Shown here: positions 5,312 through 6,308 of the stretch, piece by piece
Numbering within the stretch: the first letter of the stretch is position 1
How the letters are laid out: each line of letters opens with the position of its first letter
Assembly: GCA_016880375.1 (NCBI GenBank)
Contig: JAEHDO010000492.1
Coordinates: forward strand, 1 to 6,308
DNA from: Betaproteobacteria bacterium
Lineage (GTDB): Bacteria > Pseudomonadota > Gammaproteobacteria > Burkholderiales > Rhodocyclaceae
Reading direction: 5' to 3'
DNA: 6,308 nt
Program-made: the position numbers and the translations under genes
Notes under the pieces: generated by a model
Told to the model about the DNA's origin: nothing
The model's database searches: none
The model's input: only the letters and a program-made list of their open reading frames with translations

Positions 5312-6308
5312 ACTGGCTCAACCTCGCCATCTGCATCGCCGCCATCGGCCTGGCCGGCGCGCGGCTGACGCGCTACGGCGACGTCCTCGCCGAGAAGACC
5401 GGTATGGGCCGCAGCTGGGTCGGACTGGTCCTGCTCGCCACCGTCACCTCGCTGCCGGAACTGGTCTCGGGCATCTCGGCCGTGACGATCGCCGGCGTGC
5501 CCGACATCGCCGTCGGCGACGTGCTCGGCAGCTGCGTCTTCAATCTCGCCATCCTCGTCGTCGTCGACTTCCTCTACCCGGGAGAATCCCTTTACAGCCG
5601 CGCCAGCCGCGGGCATATCCTCTCGGCCGGCTTCGGCATCGTGCTGATCGGCGTGGTCGCGCTCTCGCTGCTGCTGGCCAGGCGGGGGGAAGCGCTCGCC
5701 ATCGGCCACGTCGGCGCCTATACCCCGCTGATCGTCGCGCTCTACCTGCTCGCCATGCGCACGCTGTACCAGTACGAGCGCCGCGAAGTCGCCGAGTTCG
5801 TCGAGGACGTGGCGGAACGCTATCCGCACATCGGCCTGCGGCGCGCCGCCGTCGGCTTTGCGCTGGCGTCCGGCGTCGTCGTCGCCGCCGGCATCTGGCT
5901 GCCCTTCGTCGGCGCGGACATTGCGCGCGAGATGGGCTGGCACGACTCCTTCGTCGGCACGTTGTTCGTCGCCGCCGCCACCTCCGCACCCGAAGTCGCC
6001 GTCTCCGTCGCCGCCGTACGCATGGGCGCCATCGACATGGCGGTGGCCAACCTGCTCGGCAGCAACCTCTTCGACATCCTCATCCTTGCCATCGACGATC
6101 TCTTCTACGCCGACGGCCCCCTGCTGGCGAGCGTGTCGCCGGCGCACGCCCTGTCCGCCGTGTCCGCCATCATCATGACCGGCATGGCCGTCGTCGGCCT
6201 GTTCTACCGGCCGGCCGGCCCGCTCTGGCGCAGCGTCAGCTGGATCAGCGTGTTCATGCTGGCGCTCTACCTGCTCAACAGCTATATCCTGTTCCTCCAT
6301 GGCGCCTG
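5308..6308 (+). CDS. CaCA-family Na+/Ca2+-type exchanger (YrbG-like), end at or just past the window edge
   Basis: Translation from ATG 5308 gives 333 codons with no stop; the last two bases, TG, would make TGA if the next base is A, and E. coli YrbG is about 325 residues, so the gene is probably almost complete. It is a membrane protein with two alpha repeats. Repeat one is GLVLLATVTSLPELVSG (39-55) plus GDVLGSCVFNL (70-80). Repeat two is GTLFVAAATSAPEVAVS (217-233) plus ANLLGSNLFDIL (247-258). The key ligand positions known from NCX_Mj are all present: T47, S48, E51, S75, N79 in repeat one and T225, S226, E229, S252, D256 in repeat two, including the N/D asymmetry. GN is changed to GD71 and GSN to GSC76 in repeat one, and GTS to VTS and ATS. 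A charged loop (about 155-180, ERREVAEFVEDVAERYP) joins the halves. The ATGA overlap with the permease implies translational coupling. Ca2+ export driven by Na+ or H+ is the likely activity; the actual ions are inferred. Confidence 0.9.
   Translation, partial: MNWLNLAICIAAIGLAGARLTRYGDVLAEKTGMGRSWVGLVLLATVTSLPELVSGISAVTIAGVPDIAVGDVLGSCVFNLAILVVVDFLYPGESLYSRASRGHILSAGFGIVLIGVVALSLLLARRGEALAIGHVGAYTPLIVALYLLAMRTLYQYERREVAEFVEDVAERYPHIGLRRAAVGFALASGVVVAAGIWLPFVGADIAREMGWHDSFVGTLFVAAATSAPEVAVSVAAVRMGAIDMAVANLLGSNLFDILILAIDDLFYADGPLLASVSPAHALSAVSAIIMTGMAVVGLFYRPAGPLWRSVSWISVFMLALYLLNSYILFLHGA

Noticed and set aside
4037..6300. Long minus-strand open frames opposite the permease and the CaCA exchanger
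   Set aside because: Low-complexity Q/D/G/R/H-rich translations with no domains; the plus strand carries recognisable transporter motifs throughout.
1..6308. Mobile elements, CRISPR arrays, tRNA or rRNA genes, phage or defence genes
   Set aside because: No transposase, integrase, terminal inverted repeats, regularly spaced repeats, tRNA-like or rRNA-like segments were recognised, and composition looks even apart from the short divergent intergenic region.

Overview
The window is a dense, GC-rich stretch of bacterial chromosome (roughly two thirds G+C by eye, with strong G/C preference at third codon positions). The codon use and the style of the protein sequences suggest a proteobacterium, possibly a betaproteobacterium near Rhodocyclales. 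That placement is an impression, not a computed result. I see no rRNA, tRNA, CRISPR array, insertion sequence or phage gene.

Layout: a 147-base divergent intergenic region (3472-3618) separates two transcription units. Leftward on the minus strand are an NhaD-type Na+/H+ antiporter (3471-2110), a KefB/KefC-like CPA2 monovalent cation:proton antiporter with a cytoplasmic nucleotide-binding TrkA-N domain (2010-292), and the N-terminal part of a secreted DUF3124-type protein (236 to beyond base 1). A strong hairpin directly after the nhaD-like stop codon may separate nhaD from the kef-like gene. Rightward on the plus strand are a single-domain UspA-type universal stress protein (3619-4044), an ion-transporter (IT) superfamily permease of the SLC13/ArsB/CitMHS type (4070-5311), and a CaCA-family Na+/Ca2+-type exchanger (5308 to the window end). 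The last two overlap by ATGA.

Four of the six genes are secondary transporters of different families, and a fifth is a predicted ATP-binding stress protein. The simplest reading is an ion and pH homeostasis locus: Na+/H+ exchange (NhaD type), K+ or Na+/H+ exchange gated by a nucleotide or redox sensor (Kef type), an anion or weak-acid permease, and Ca2+ or Na+ exchange. The small Usp protein may be a regulator or stress marker. The substrates of the Kef-like, IT-type and CaCA proteins are not fixed by sequence alone. All six genes belong to known families. What is less ordinary is their combination, the divergent arrangement with a shared hairpin-bearing control region, and several sequence details listed as findings.
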